Assembly (NCBI RefSeq): GCF_002155965.1
Contig: NZ_MUMH01000093.1
Coordinates: forward strand, 1-47,683
DNA: 47,683 nt
Source: Allokutzneria sp. NRRL B-24872
GTDB lineage: Bacteria; Actinomycetota; Actinomycetes; Mycobacteriales; Pseudonocardiaceae
Direction of reading: 5' to 3'
How positions within the stretch are numbered: the stretch's first letter is position 1; every line of letters begins with the position of its first letter. The notes beneath the pieces were generated by a model. It was given only the letters and a program-made list of their open reading frames with translations, was not told the DNA's origin and made no database searches. The position numbers and the translations under genes are program-made. Positions 40,385 through 47,683 of this stretch are shown one piece after another.

Positions 40385-41971
40385 ATGTGGACGATGAACC
40401 CGGTCATCACGAGCGCGTTGTTCGACGGCTACCTCAACCCCACGCGACCGCACGCGGGCGCCTACGACGAGATGTTCGCGACGGACTTCGGCATCCGCCC
40501 CGCCTACCGGAGCCTGTACGACTCGATCGCACCGACGGAGATCGCCGATCTCGGGGCGCGGGCGGAGGCGCTGGGCCGGGCGTTCGTCGACCAGGGCATC
40601 ACGTTCTCGCTCTCCGGCCAGGAGCGGCCGTTCCCGCTTGACCTCATCCCGCGCGTGATCACCGCTGCGGAGTGGGCGAAGCTCGAACGCGGGATCGTGC
40701 AACGCGTGCGGGCCCTGGAGGCGTTCCTGGCCGACATCTACGGGGACGCGCAGATCCTGCGGGACGGGGTGCTGCCGCGCAGGCTGATCGCCTCCTGCCA
40801 GCACTTCCACCGCGAGGCGTTCGGGATCTCGCCGCCCAACGGGGTCCGGCTGCACGTGTCCGGGATCGACCTCGTCCGCGATGAGCAGGGCACGTTCCGG
40901 GTGTTGGAGGACAACGTCCGCTGCCCGTCCGGGGTCTCCTACGTGATGGAGAACCGCCGCACGATGGCGCGGGTGTTCCCGGATCTGTTCGCGCGGCACC
41001 GCGTCCGGCCGGTCTCCGACTACGCCGTGCACCTGCTGCGCGCGCTCCGCGCCTCGGCCGCGCCCAACGCCGCTGATCCGACGGTGGTGGTCCTGACACC
41101 CGGCGTGCACAACTCCGCTTACTTCGAGCACTCGCTGCTGGCGCGGCAGATGGGCGTGGAGCTGGTGGAGGGCCGCGACCTGTTCTGCCGGGACAACGTG
41201 GTCTACCTGCGCACCACCGAGGGCGAGCGGCCCATCGACGTGATCTACCGACGCCTGGACGACGACTTCCTCGATCCGGTGCACTTCCGGCCGGACTCGG
41301 TGCTCGGAGTCGCCGGGCTGATCAACGCGGCGCGCTCGGGCAACGTGGTGATCGCGAACGCGGTGGGCAACGGCGTCGCGGACGACAAGCTCGTGCACAC
41401 CTACGTTCCTGAGATCGTTCAGTACTACCTCAACGAGAAGCCGTTGCTGCCCAACGTGGACACGTTTCGGTGCTGGTTGGCTGATGAGCGCGCGCACGTG
41501 CTCGACCACCTCGAAGAGCTGGTGATCAAGCCGGTTGAGGGCTCGGGCGGCTACGGGATCGTGTTCGGCCCCAACGCTTCTCGCGCTGAGCTGGCCGCGA
41601 TGCGCAGGCGGGTGAAGAAGAACCCGCGCGGGTGGATCGCGCAGCCCGTGGTGCAACTGTCCACTGTGCCCACGAAGGTCGGCGACCGGCTCGCGCCGCG
41701 ACACGTGGACCTGCGGCCGTTCGCGGTCAACGACGGCGAGAACGTGTTCGTGCTGCCCGGCGGGCTGACCCGGGTGGCACTGCCGGAGGGCAGCCTCGTG
41801 GTGAACTCCTCGCAGGGCGGCGGCTCGAAGGACACGTGGGTACTGGCGTCTCGATCGTCCACAGTGGAACGCGAGCTGGGCGATCCGGGCCTGGTCGGCT
41901 CGCACGCGGTGGACGGCCGCGTCACCGAACAGGGACCGGAACTGACCGCCGCGCAACAACAACAGCAGTGA
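40385..41971 (+). CDS. Circularly permuted type 2 ATP-grasp protein
   Basis: About 528 residues, formerly DUF404/DUF407. Typical segments are HFHREAFGISPPNGVRLHVSGIDLVRD, RVLEDNVRCPSGVSYVMENR, VVLTPGVHNSAYFEHSLLARQMGVELVEGRDL (in parts), LVIKPVEGSGGYGIVFGP and VVNSSQGGGSKDTWVL. ATP-grasp enzymes join a carboxylate to an amine through an acyl phosphate. It lies 16 bp before the alpha-E gene and is followed by a transglutaminase, the standard three-gene set predicted to make or attach a peptide tag. The start may be ATG 40385 or 40394. The substrate is unknown. Confidence 0.9.
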   Translation: MWTMNPVITSALFDGYLNPTRPHAGAYDEMFATDFGIRPAYRSLYDSIAPTEIADLGARAEALGRAFVDQGITFSLSGQERPFPLDLIPRVITAAEWAKLERGIVQRVRALEAFLADIYGDAQILRDGVLPRRLIASCQHFHREAFGISPPNGVRLHVSGIDLVRDEQGTFRVLEDNVRCPSGVSYVMENRRTMARVFPDLFARHRVRPVSDYAVHLLRALRASAAPNAADPTVVVLTPGVHNSAYFEHSLLARQMGVELVEGRDLFCRDNVVYLRTTEGERPIDVIYRRLDDDFLDPVHFRPDSVLGVAGLINAARSGNVVIANAVGNGVADDKLVHTYVPEIVQYYLNEKPLLPNVDTFRCWLADERAHVLDHLEELVIKPVEGSGGYGIVFGPNASRAELAAMRRRVKKNPRGWIAQPVVQLSTVPTKVGDRLAPRHVDLRPFAVNDGENVFVLPGGLTRVALPEGSLVVNSSQGGGSKDTWVLASRSSTVERELGDPGLVGSHAVDGRVTEQGPELTAAQQQQQ

Positions 41972-41987
41972 CCGGGAGGAGGACGAC

Positions 41988-42935
41988 ATGCTCGCACGCA
42001 ACGCGGAATCGCTGTACTGGATCGGCCGCTACGTCGAACGCGCCGACGACACCGCCCGCATCCTCGACGTCTCGGTGCACCAGTTGCTGGAGGACGCCAC
42101 GGTCAACCCGGACTCGACGAGCCGCCAGCTGCTCGGCGTCCTGGGCATCGCGCCACCGGAGCACCTGTCGCTGGACGCGTGGTCGCTGACCGAACTCGTC
42201 GCCTACTCCCCCGAGCAGATCGGGTCCATCACGTCGTCGCTGACCAGCGCGCGGGAGAACACGCGGGGCGCGCGCGAGGTGGTCTCCACGGAGATGTGGG
42301 AATGCCTCAACGCGACCTGGAACGCCATCGCCGAGCGGCAGCGCTACGCCCGGCGCGTCGGCCCGCACGCGTTCTTCTCCTTCATCGAGGAGCGCGCCGC
42401 GATGTTCGCCGGGCTGGCCGACTCCACGATGAGCCGCGACGACGGCTGGCGCTTCCTCGTGCTGGGTCGTTCCGTGGAGCGCGTGGACATGGTGGTGCGC
42501 CTGCTGTTGTCCCGCGTCGGCGACAAGCTCTCCTCGCCCGGGTGGGTGACGGTGCTGCGGTCGGCGGGCGCCCAGGACACCTACCTGCGGACCTATCGCG
42601 GAGCGATCGACGCGGGCCGGGTCGTGCAGTTCCTGTTGCTGGACCGGCTCTTCCCGCGTTCGGTCTTCCACGCGCTGCGCCAGGCGGAGGCGTGCCTGGA
42701 GCAACTGGACCAGCGGCCGAGCGTGCGGATCGGGGCGAAGGCGGAGGCGCTGCGGCTGCTCGGGCGGGCTCGCAGCGACCTGGAGTTCCTGCGCCCGGCC
42801 GATCTGCTGGAGGACCTGCCCAGTCGGCTCGGCGCGTTGCAGGACATGATCCACGAGGTCGGCGAGGCCGTGTCGTTGCAGTACTTCCACTCCGCGCCGT
42901 GGGTGGCGTGGAACAACGCGGAGGTGGTCTCGTGA
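41988..42935 (+). CDS. Alpha-E domain protein (DUF403)
   Basis: A 315-residue all-helical protein starting MLARNAESLYWIGRYVERADDTARILDV, the conserved alpha-E domain opening. Other conserved parts are FSFIEERAAMFAGLADSTMSRDDGWRFLVLGRSVERVDM (in parts) and RAKLxxF-like helices later. It is always found with the ATP-grasp partner and may be its scaffold or substrate binder. GGGAGGAGG precedes the ATG, and its stop overlaps the transglutaminase GTG start. Confidence 0.92.
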   Translation: MLARNAESLYWIGRYVERADDTARILDVSVHQLLEDATVNPDSTSRQLLGVLGIAPPEHLSLDAWSLTELVAYSPEQIGSITSSLTSARENTRGAREVVSTEMWECLNATWNAIAERQRYARRVGPHAFFSFIEERAAMFAGLADSTMSRDDGWRFLVLGRSVERVDMVVRLLLSRVGDKLSSPGWVTVLRSAGAQDTYLRTYRGAIDAGRVVQFLLLDRLFPRSVFHALRQAEACLEQLDQRPSVRIGAKAEALRLLGRARSDLEFLRPADLLEDLPSRLGALQDMIHEVGEAVSLQYFHSAPWVAWNNAEVVS

Positions 42936-43774
42936 GCTGGCGCGTGCGCGTGGTGCACAGCACCGGCTACAGCTACTCCGCGCCGGTCGTGCAGTCCTTC
43001 AACGAGGTGCGGCTGACCCCGCGCGGCGATCACCGGCAGGAGGTCGTGGTCAACCGCGTCGAGACCACCCCGGCGACGCGCGCCTACCGCTACACCGATT
43101 ACTGGCGCAACGTGGTCACCTCCTTCGACCTGCACGCGCCGCACACCGAGCTGAAGATCGTCGGCTCGTCGGTGGTGGAGACCGCGGCCGCGGCCGATCC
43201 CGTGACCACCGCGACCTGGAACCGGCTGCGCTCGGAGGACGTCGTCGACCGGTACACCGAGTACTTGGAGGCGACTTCGGCCGTGCCGCGCCACCGCGAG
43301 CTGGCCGCCGTGGCGCGTGAGCTGCGCCGTGGGGCGAGCCCGGCCGACGCGGTGCTCAACGTGGCCACCTGGGTGCACGAACACCTGACCTACCAGCAGG
43401 GTCGGACATCGGTGCGCAGCTCGGCCGTTGACGCGTGGCAGGCAAAGGAGGGCGTGTGCCAGGACTTCGCACACCTGAGCCTGTTGTTGTTGCGCTCCAT
43501 AGGAATTCCCGCGCGCTACGTGTCCGGCTACCTGCACACCAACCCCGACGGCGAAGTGCGCGAGACGGTCAAGGGCGAGAGCCACGCGTGGGTGGAGGCG
43601 TGGACCGGCGGCTGGTGGGGCTACGACCCGACCAACGCGATCCCCGTGGGGCACCGGCACGTCTGGGTGGCCCTCGGCCGCGACTACTCCGACGTGGCAC
43701 CGCTGAAGGGGATCTACTCCGGCGCCGCCGCCTCCGCGTTGGAGGTGGACGTGGAGATCACCCGCCTGGCGTAG
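42932..43774 (+). CDS. Transglutaminase-like cysteine protein
   Basis: A 280-residue protein with a bacterial transglutaminase N-terminal domain (RVRVVHSTGYSYSAPVVQSFNEVRLTPR) and a transglutaminase-core domain. The catalytic triad is visible: Cys in KEGVCQDFAHL, His in GESHAWVEAW and Asp in WWGYDPTNAI. It would hydrolyse or form amide bonds, fitting its operon with the ATP-grasp and alpha-E genes. No signal peptide is seen. The gene ends in a 17-bp overlap with the convergent unknown gene. Confidence 0.92.
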   Translation: MSWRVRVVHSTGYSYSAPVVQSFNEVRLTPRGDHRQEVVVNRVETTPATRAYRYTDYWRNVVTSFDLHAPHTELKIVGSSVVETAAAADPVTTATWNRLRSEDVVDRYTEYLEATSAVPRHRELAAVARELRRGASPADAVLNVATWVHEHLTYQQGRTSVRSSAVDAWQAKEGVCQDFAHLSLLLLRSIGIPARYVSGYLHTNPDGEVRETVKGESHAWVEAWTGGWWGYDPTNAIPVGHRHVWVALGRDYSDVAPLKGIYSGAAASALEVDVEITRLA

Positions 43775-44345
43775 CCCTCTCGAGGTCCAACAGGTAGTCC
43801 TTCAGTCCGGGGCACACCCACACACCTTCGCGCCGGGGCATCCGGTCCAGGATCTCCTGCTCGATGTCGAGCAGGCGGGCGAAGGTCGTGTCCGCGGTGA
43901 TCCCGAACGCCTCGGCCTCGTCGCCGCGCACGACCTCCTCGACCTGGTACAGGTGGACCTTGTCGGCCTCGGCCAGGTCGTCCTCGCTCAACGCCTCGGT
44001 GATCCGCCGGATCTCCGCGTCCGCGGCCAGGGCGTCCGGCCCGGTCTCCGGCGGGTTCAGCTTCGTGTCGCGCAGGACGCGGTCGGCCAGCGGGTGTATC
44101 CGGTCCAGCAGTTCGTCAGCTGCCCGCCTGCTCATCGGCGGGATCGGGTAGAGGCGTTCGGGGAAGCCGCGCAGCGTTCGCACGTCCCATGCCGTGGCCA
44201 CGTACAACCCGCCCGAACTCAGGTCCAGCACCACGTACACGGGGTCGTCCTGGGATTCGTCCGCCGACTGCTGGAACAGCTCATGGCCGCCGTAGTACCT
44301 GGTCACCAGCCCGGGTCCGAAGACGGACTCCACGAGGACCCCCAT
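43758..44345 (-). CDS. Conserved-looking protein of unknown function
   Basis: A 195-residue soluble protein without signal peptide or membrane segments. It has a beta-rich start (VVLDLSSGGLYVATAWDVRTL) and an acidic, helical middle (ITEALSEDDLAEADKVHLYQVEEVV). I do not recognise a family. It is divergent from the acyl-CoA dehydrogenase pair with only 18 bp between start codons, so their promoters must overlap, and it overlaps the transglutaminase gene at its 3' end. Confidence 0.6.
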   Translation of the reverse strand: MGVLVESVFGPGLVTRYYGGHELFQQSADESQDDPVYVVLDLSSGGLYVATAWDVRTLRGFPERLYPIPPMSRRAADELLDRIHPLADRVLRDTKLNPPETGPDALAADAEIRRITEALSEDDLAEADKVHLYQVEEVVRGDEAEAFGITADTTFARLLDIEQEILDRMPRREGVWVCPGLKDYLLDLERATPGG

Positions 44346-44351
44346 CGGCGT

Positions 44352-44357
44352 TAGATT
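44352..44357 (+). promoter_or_regulatory. Putative -10 of the acyl-CoA dehydrogenase pair
   Basis: TAGATT ends six bases before the ATG at 44364, consistent with a leaderless message. Confidence 0.5.
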
Positions 44358-44363
44358 CGATCA

Positions 44364-45560
44364 ATGACTCATTCTGCACTCAGCGGGGAGGCCGAGGGGG
44401 CGCGGGACCGGGTGCGCGACCTGCTCGCCGCGCACGACCCCAGGACCACCGACCGCCTGGAGTTCCTGCGCGCCCGCTTCGACGCGGGCCTGGCGTGGGT
44501 GCACTACCCGGTCGGGCTCGGCGGGCTGGCCGCGCCGAGGGAGCTGCAACGGGTCGTCGACGCCGAGCTGGAGGAGGCCGGGGCGCCCGACAACGACCCG
44601 CGCCGGATCGGCATCGGGCTCGGCATGGCGGCGCCGACCGTGCTCACCTACGGCACCGATGAGCAGAAGAACCGCTTCCTCCGTCCACTGTGGACGGGTG
44701 AGGAGGTGTGGTGCCAGCTCTTCAGCGAGCCGGGCGCGGGCTCGGACCTGGCGGCGCTGGGCACCCGCGCGGTGCGCGACGGCGATGACTGGATCGTCAC
44801 CGGCCAGAAGGTGTGGACCTCCAGCGCGCACGCCGCGCGCTGGGCGATCCTGCTCGCCCGCACCGATCCCGAGCTGCCGAAGCACCAGGGCATCACCTAC
44901 TTCGTCTGCGACATGACCGCGCCCGGCGTCGAGGTGCGGCCGCTGCGCCAGATCACCGGCGAGGCGGAGTTCAACGAGGTCTTCCTGACCGACGTGCGGA
45001 TTCCCGACGCGCACCGGCTCGGCGAGGTCGGCGAGGGGTGGAAGGTCGCGCGGACCACGCTGATGAACGAGCGCGTGGCGATCGGCGGCGCGGCGATCCC
45101 GCGCGAGGGCGGGATGATCGGCATCGTCGCCAGCACCTGGCGGCAGCGCCCGGAACTGCGCACGCCCGAGCTGCACGCGCGCCTGGTCGAGCTGTGGGCG
45201 CGGGCGGAGGCGCTGCGGCTGACCGGGATGCGCCTGGGCCAGCAGCTCGCGGCGGGCGGGCCGGGTCCGGAGGGCTCCGGGATGAAGCTGGCCTTCGCCA
45301 AGCTCGCCCAGGACATCTCCGGTTTCGAGGTCGAGCTGATGGCCGAGGAGGGCCTGCGCTACGACGACTGGACGTTGCGGCGCCCCGACATCGTCGACTT
45401 CACCGGGCGCGGCCCCGGCTACCGCTACCTGCGCGCGAAGGGCAACTCGATCGAGGGCGGCACCTCGGAGATCCTGCGCAACATCATCGCCGAGCGCGTG
45501 CTCGGGCTGCCGACCGAACCGCGCTCCGACTCCGGCCCGTGGAAGGACCTCCCGCGATGA
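44364..45560 (+). CDS. Acyl-CoA dehydrogenase, first subunit of a coupled pair
   Basis: A 398-residue ACAD-fold flavoprotein. WCQLFSEPGAGSDLAALGTRAVRDGDDWIVTGQKVWTSSAHAARW (in parts) covers the FAD-binding middle domain, and GNSIEGGTSEILRNIIAERVLGLP the C-terminus. Its 3' end overlaps the next ACAD gene (ATGA). Such unlike pairs form heterotetramers in mycobacterial sterol and side-chain catabolism, so this and the next protein may act as one enzyme. The substrate is not evident. Confidence 0.92.
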   Translation: MTHSALSGEAEGARDRVRDLLAAHDPRTTDRLEFLRARFDAGLAWVHYPVGLGGLAAPRELQRVVDAELEEAGAPDNDPRRIGIGLGMAAPTVLTYGTDEQKNRFLRPLWTGEEVWCQLFSEPGAGSDLAALGTRAVRDGDDWIVTGQKVWTSSAHAARWAILLARTDPELPKHQGITYFVCDMTAPGVEVRPLRQITGEAEFNEVFLTDVRIPDAHRLGEVGEGWKVARTTLMNERVAIGGAAIPREGGMIGIVASTWRQRPELRTPELHARLVELWARAEALRLTGMRLGQQLAAGGPGPEGSGMKLAFAKLAQDISGFEVELMAEEGLRYDDWTLRRPDIVDFTGRGPGYRYLRAKGNSIEGGTSEILRNIIAERVLGLPTEPRSDSGPWKDLPR

Positions 45561-46663
45561 ACCTGCTGTACACCGAGATCGAGGAAGATCTCCGGTCGAG
45601 CGTCCGCGCGGTGCTGACCGACCACTGCCCGCCCTCGGCGGTGATCGCGAGCCTGGAATCCGCCGCGCCGTACGACGCTTCCCTGTGGGAACTGCTCGCT
45701 TCGCTCGGCGCGTTGGGTCTGCACGTGCCGGAGGAACACGGTGGTCAGGGCGCTTCGCTGCGCGAGACAGCTGTGGTGCTGGAGGAGCTCGGTCGCTCCA
45801 CCGCGCCCGTGCCGTTCCTCGGCAGCGCGGTGCTCGCGACCACCGCGCTGTTGGCCTGCGAGTCCGACCTGGTGGCTTCGCTCGCTTCGGGCACCACAGT
45901 CGGGGCGCTCGCCGTTCCGCTCACCACGGCGCCCGGATCTCCTTTCCCCGCAACGGTGTCCGAGGAGGATGGCCTGCTCACCGGGCGGGTGACGTCTGTG
46001 GTGGACGCGGGAGCTGCCTCACTGCTCGTCGTTCCGGTATCCGGTCCCGCGCTGTACGCGGTGCGGGCCGACTCCCCCGGCGTCACCGTGACCGAGGTGG
46101 TGTCGCTCGACATGACGCGCCGCATCGCCGACGTGTCTTTGGCATCCACCCCAGGTGTTGTCATCGCATCGGGTGATCGCGCCGTGGCAGCGGTGGAGTC
46201 GGCGCTGCTCGTCGGCGCGGGCTTGCTGGCCTCCGAGCAGGTCGGCATCGCGGAGGCGTGCTTGGAGCAGACGGTCCGCTACGTCAAGGAGCGTCACCAG
46301 TTCGGGCGGGCCATCGGCTCGTTCCAGGCGATCAAGCACCGGCTCGCCGACCTCTGGCTGGAGCTGGTGTGCGCTCGGGCCACCGCGCGGCACGCGGCGG
46401 AAACCCTGGCCACAGGCTCGGATAATCCCGATATCGCAGTGGCGTTGGCCCAGTCGGAGTGCGCGGAGCTGGCCGTTCGCGCGGCCGAGGAAGCCGTACA
46501 GCTGCACGGCGGAATCGGCATGACGTGGGAGCACCCGGCGCACCTTTCGCTCAAGCGGGCAAAGGTCGGCCAGCTCGCTCTGGGAACACCCGGCGAACAT
46601 CGGAGGACATTGGGCCGCTTGGTCCACCTTCCGATGGACATACCGTCGATGGGGCAAACGTGA
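45557..46663 (+). CDS. Acyl-CoA dehydrogenase, second subunit of a coupled pair
   Basis: A 368-residue ACAD-fold protein with a weaker middle domain (many Ala/Ser/Thr residues replace the TEPxxGSD type motif) but a good C-terminal domain: VKERHQFGRAIGSFQAIKHRLADLWLE and AVQLHGGIGMTWEHPAHLSLKRAKV. The loss of a standard flavin-contact motif fits the partner subunit of a heteromeric enzyme. It is translationally coupled to the first ACAD gene. It ends 20 bp before the GPP34 gene. Confidence 0.9.
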   Translation: MNLLYTEIEEDLRSSVRAVLTDHCPPSAVIASLESAAPYDASLWELLASLGALGLHVPEEHGGQGASLRETAVVLEELGRSTAPVPFLGSAVLATTALLACESDLVASLASGTTVGALAVPLTTAPGSPFPATVSEEDGLLTGRVTSVVDAGAASLLVVPVSGPALYAVRADSPGVTVTEVVSLDMTRRIADVSLASTPGVVIASGDRAVAAVESALLVGAGLLASEQVGIAEACLEQTVRYVKERHQFGRAIGSFQAIKHRLADLWLELVCARATARHAAETLATGSDNPDIAVALAQSECAELAVRAAEEAVQLHGGIGMTWEHPAHLSLKRAKVGQLALGTPGEHRRTLGRLVHLPMDIPSMGQT

Positions 46664-46683
46664 GGCGTGGTTCAATGCGCGAC

Positions 46684-47352
46684 ATGACCTCCAGGACCCT
46701 TCCCGAGGAACTGTTCCTGCTCGCCCTCGACGACGAGGACGGCAAGCTGCACTCGGGCGACGCCGTCGTGCTCGGACTCGCCGGCGCCGAACTCACCGAA
46801 CTCGCCCTCGCCGACCGCATCGCGTTCGAGGACAAGAAGATCGTCGTCACCGACGCCAAGCCGGTCGGCGACGCCGCGCTCGACTCCGCGCTGGCCGGAC
46901 TGGTGGAGAAGGGCGAGCCCGTCAAGCCGTCCTCCTGGCTGAACAAGGCGAAGAAGCACACCCGCGACACCTACGCGGACCGCCTCTCCAACGCCGGTGT
47001 GATCGAGGAGAACAGCAAGAAGGTCCTCGGCCTCATCCCCGTGCACCGCTTCCCCGTCAAGGACGCGGCCGCCAAGGCGGAGATCAAGGCGCGCCTGGAC
47101 AAGGTCGTGCTCGGCGGCGCCGACGGCGACGACCGCACCGCCGCGCTCGGCGCGCTGCTGCACGCCTGCAAGCTCGGCCGCCACGTGTACCCCGGCGGCG
47201 ATGGCAGCGACGCCCGCTCCCGCCTCAAGGAGCTGGCCAGCGACGACGCCGCCGCCAAGGGCGTTTCGCAGGCGCTGGCCGCGATCAACGCCGCGGTGAC
47301 CGCGACCGTCGTCGCCGCCGTCGTCTCCAGCCAGGCCGCCAGCGGCCAGTAG
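46684..47352 (+). CDS. GPP34 (GOLPH3/Vps74-like) family protein
   Basis: A 222-residue cytoplasmic protein starting TLPEELFLLALDDEDGKLHSGDAVVLGLAGAELTELALADRI, the standard opening of actinobacterial GPP34 proteins. Eukaryotic relatives bind phosphatidylinositol 4-phosphate at the Golgi; the bacterial role is unknown. The start at 46684 has TTCAAT seven bases upstream; an ATG at 46675 is the alternative. It follows the ACAD pair but may have its own promoter. Confidence 0.88.
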   Translation: MTSRTLPEELFLLALDDEDGKLHSGDAVVLGLAGAELTELALADRIAFEDKKIVVTDAKPVGDAALDSALAGLVEKGEPVKPSSWLNKAKKHTRDTYADRLSNAGVIEENSKKVLGLIPVHRFPVKDAAAKAEIKARLDKVVLGGADGDDRTAALGALLHACKLGRHVYPGGDGSDARSRLKELASDDAAAKGVSQALAAINAAVTATVVAAVVSSQAASGQ

Positions 47353-47371
47353 CACCCCCGCACCACCTCCG

Positions 47372-47407
47372 AAGGCGCCGCCGCCCACATCCGGGCAGCG
47401 GCGCCTT
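47372..47407 (+). terminator. Hairpin terminator of the GPP34 gene
   Basis: AAGGCGCCGC (47372-47381) pairs perfectly with GCGGCGCCTT (47398-47407); GCCC/GGGC adds an inner stem. It begins 20 bp after the stop. Confidence 0.75.
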
Positions 47408-47422
47408 CGCCTTTCCCTGCCA

Positions 47423-47485
47423 CGCGTTCTGGCAACTACTTGCGAAGTTGAACGTTCACAAATCGCATCACGTAGCCAAAACGCG
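47423..47485. repeat. Imperfect inverted repeat related to the 11.6-kb element
   Basis: CACGTAGCCAAAACGCG at 47469-47485 is the exact reverse complement of 11598-11614. It can pair imperfectly with the arm starting CGCGTTCTGGC at 47423. The loop contains the 10-bp palindrome TGAACGTTCA. Confidence 0.65.
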
Positions 47486-47597
47486 CAAGAGGAACTGTCG
47501 CGGAGTGCCACGCGGGGCGCGGGGGCGGAGGCCGACGAACGCGCGGGACCGCCGCGCTACCGATGCGGGCGCCACCCTGGGCTGAAGTCGCCGTTTA

Positions 47598-47660
47598 CCC
47601 GTTTCGTACTCCTGTCGGGAAAGAGAGCGCTCCCCTTTCCCGCTATGAGTACGAAACGGG
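47598..47660. repeat. Two-part perfect cruciform with GAGAGCGCTCCC core
   Basis: Outer arms 47598-47611 and 47647-47660 are perfect 14-bp inverted repeats; inner arms 47616-47623 and 47635-47642 are perfect 8-bp repeats. The centre carries GAGAGCGCTCCC, the reverse complement of the loop core at 11.6 kb and close to the CebR/CelR operator consensus TGGGAGCGCTCCCA. Confidence 0.7.
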
Positions 47661-47683
47661 AGGGTTCAGACCACGCCGGCGCG

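Larger units (their letters stand above)
47353..47683. other. Non-coding region at the right end, rich in inverted repeats
   Basis: 331 bp without a convincing gene. It holds the GPP34 terminator, an inverted repeat related to that at 11.6 kb, and a two-part perfect cruciform, listed separately. Six codons reading R-A-G-V-V-stop on the minus strand (47666-47683) may be the end of a gene outside the window, which would make this region lie between convergent genes. Confidence 0.5.

Noticed and set aside
1-47683. CRISPR array, prophage or integrated element with attachment repeats
   Set aside because: No regularly spaced repeats, integrase or phage structural gene were seen. Gene order and composition look chromosomal, apart from the DUF222/HNH region.

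Overview
The window is GC-rich (roughly 70 percent by eye, with strong G/C at third codon positions) and gene-dense, with many GTG starts and apparent leaderless promoters. The families present (DUF3090 plus SCO1664-like pair, CseB/CseC two-component system, actinobacterial LCP protein, DUF222/HNH protein, GPP34 protein, P450 plus terpene synthase) point to a filamentous actinomycete. A Pseudonocardiaceae-like genome is my inference. No rRNA, tRNA, CRISPR array or intact insertion sequence is visible.

Region by region. 1-5.7 kb: the tail of an acetyltransferase; metE behind a cobalamin riboswitch; a 3-hydroxyisobutyryl-CoA hydrolase; an AraC regulator divergent from an NmrA-like NAD(P)-binding protein. 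5.7-11.6 kb: an MBL-fold hydrolase, a MmyB-type regulator, an exported PGRP amidase, a GNAT coupled to a CE4 polysaccharide deacetylase, an APH-fold protein and a divergent adenosine deaminase-like enzyme. 11.6-15.2 kb: an F420-type luciferase-fold oxidoreductase, then a coupled cytochrome P450 and class I terpene synthase, which form a minimal terpenoid locus. 15.1-20.4 kb: a metallophosphoesterase, SCO1664-like and DUF3090 operon, divergent from an S9 peptidase and LD-carboxypeptidase pair.

20.5-28.3 kb: a frameshifted SDR, a secreted crystallin-like protein, an exported PI-PLC with a secreted partner, a sigma-like protein, a RidA/HxlR pair, a DUF222-HNH protein beside a long structured element, a divergent map/XRE pair sharing a palindromic operator, and a cold-shock gene with a long leader. 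28.3-33.3 kb: an HAD, APH-kinase and acyl-CoA dehydrogenase operon in the same order as the domains of animal ACAD10, divergent from a TetR regulator, followed by an AlkZ-like protein.

33.3-38.9 kb: a membrane protein built from two similar halves, a small membrane protein coupled to an LCP cell-wall ligase, and a divergent lipoprotein-cseB-cseC envelope-stress operon without a neighbouring sigE. 38.9-40.3 kb: a decayed tandem array of AbiEi-like antitoxin genes. 40.4-43.8 kb: an ATP-grasp, alpha-E and transglutaminase operon. 44.3-47.4 kb: a coupled pair of acyl-CoA dehydrogenases and a GPP34 protein, ending in a region rich in cruciform-forming repeats.

The most notable points are the split ACAD10-like operon, the terpene synthase/P450 pair, the AbiEi duplication-and-decay array, the switch-like structured element at 26.4 kb, and related intergenic cruciforms at 11.6 and 47.4-47.7 kb.
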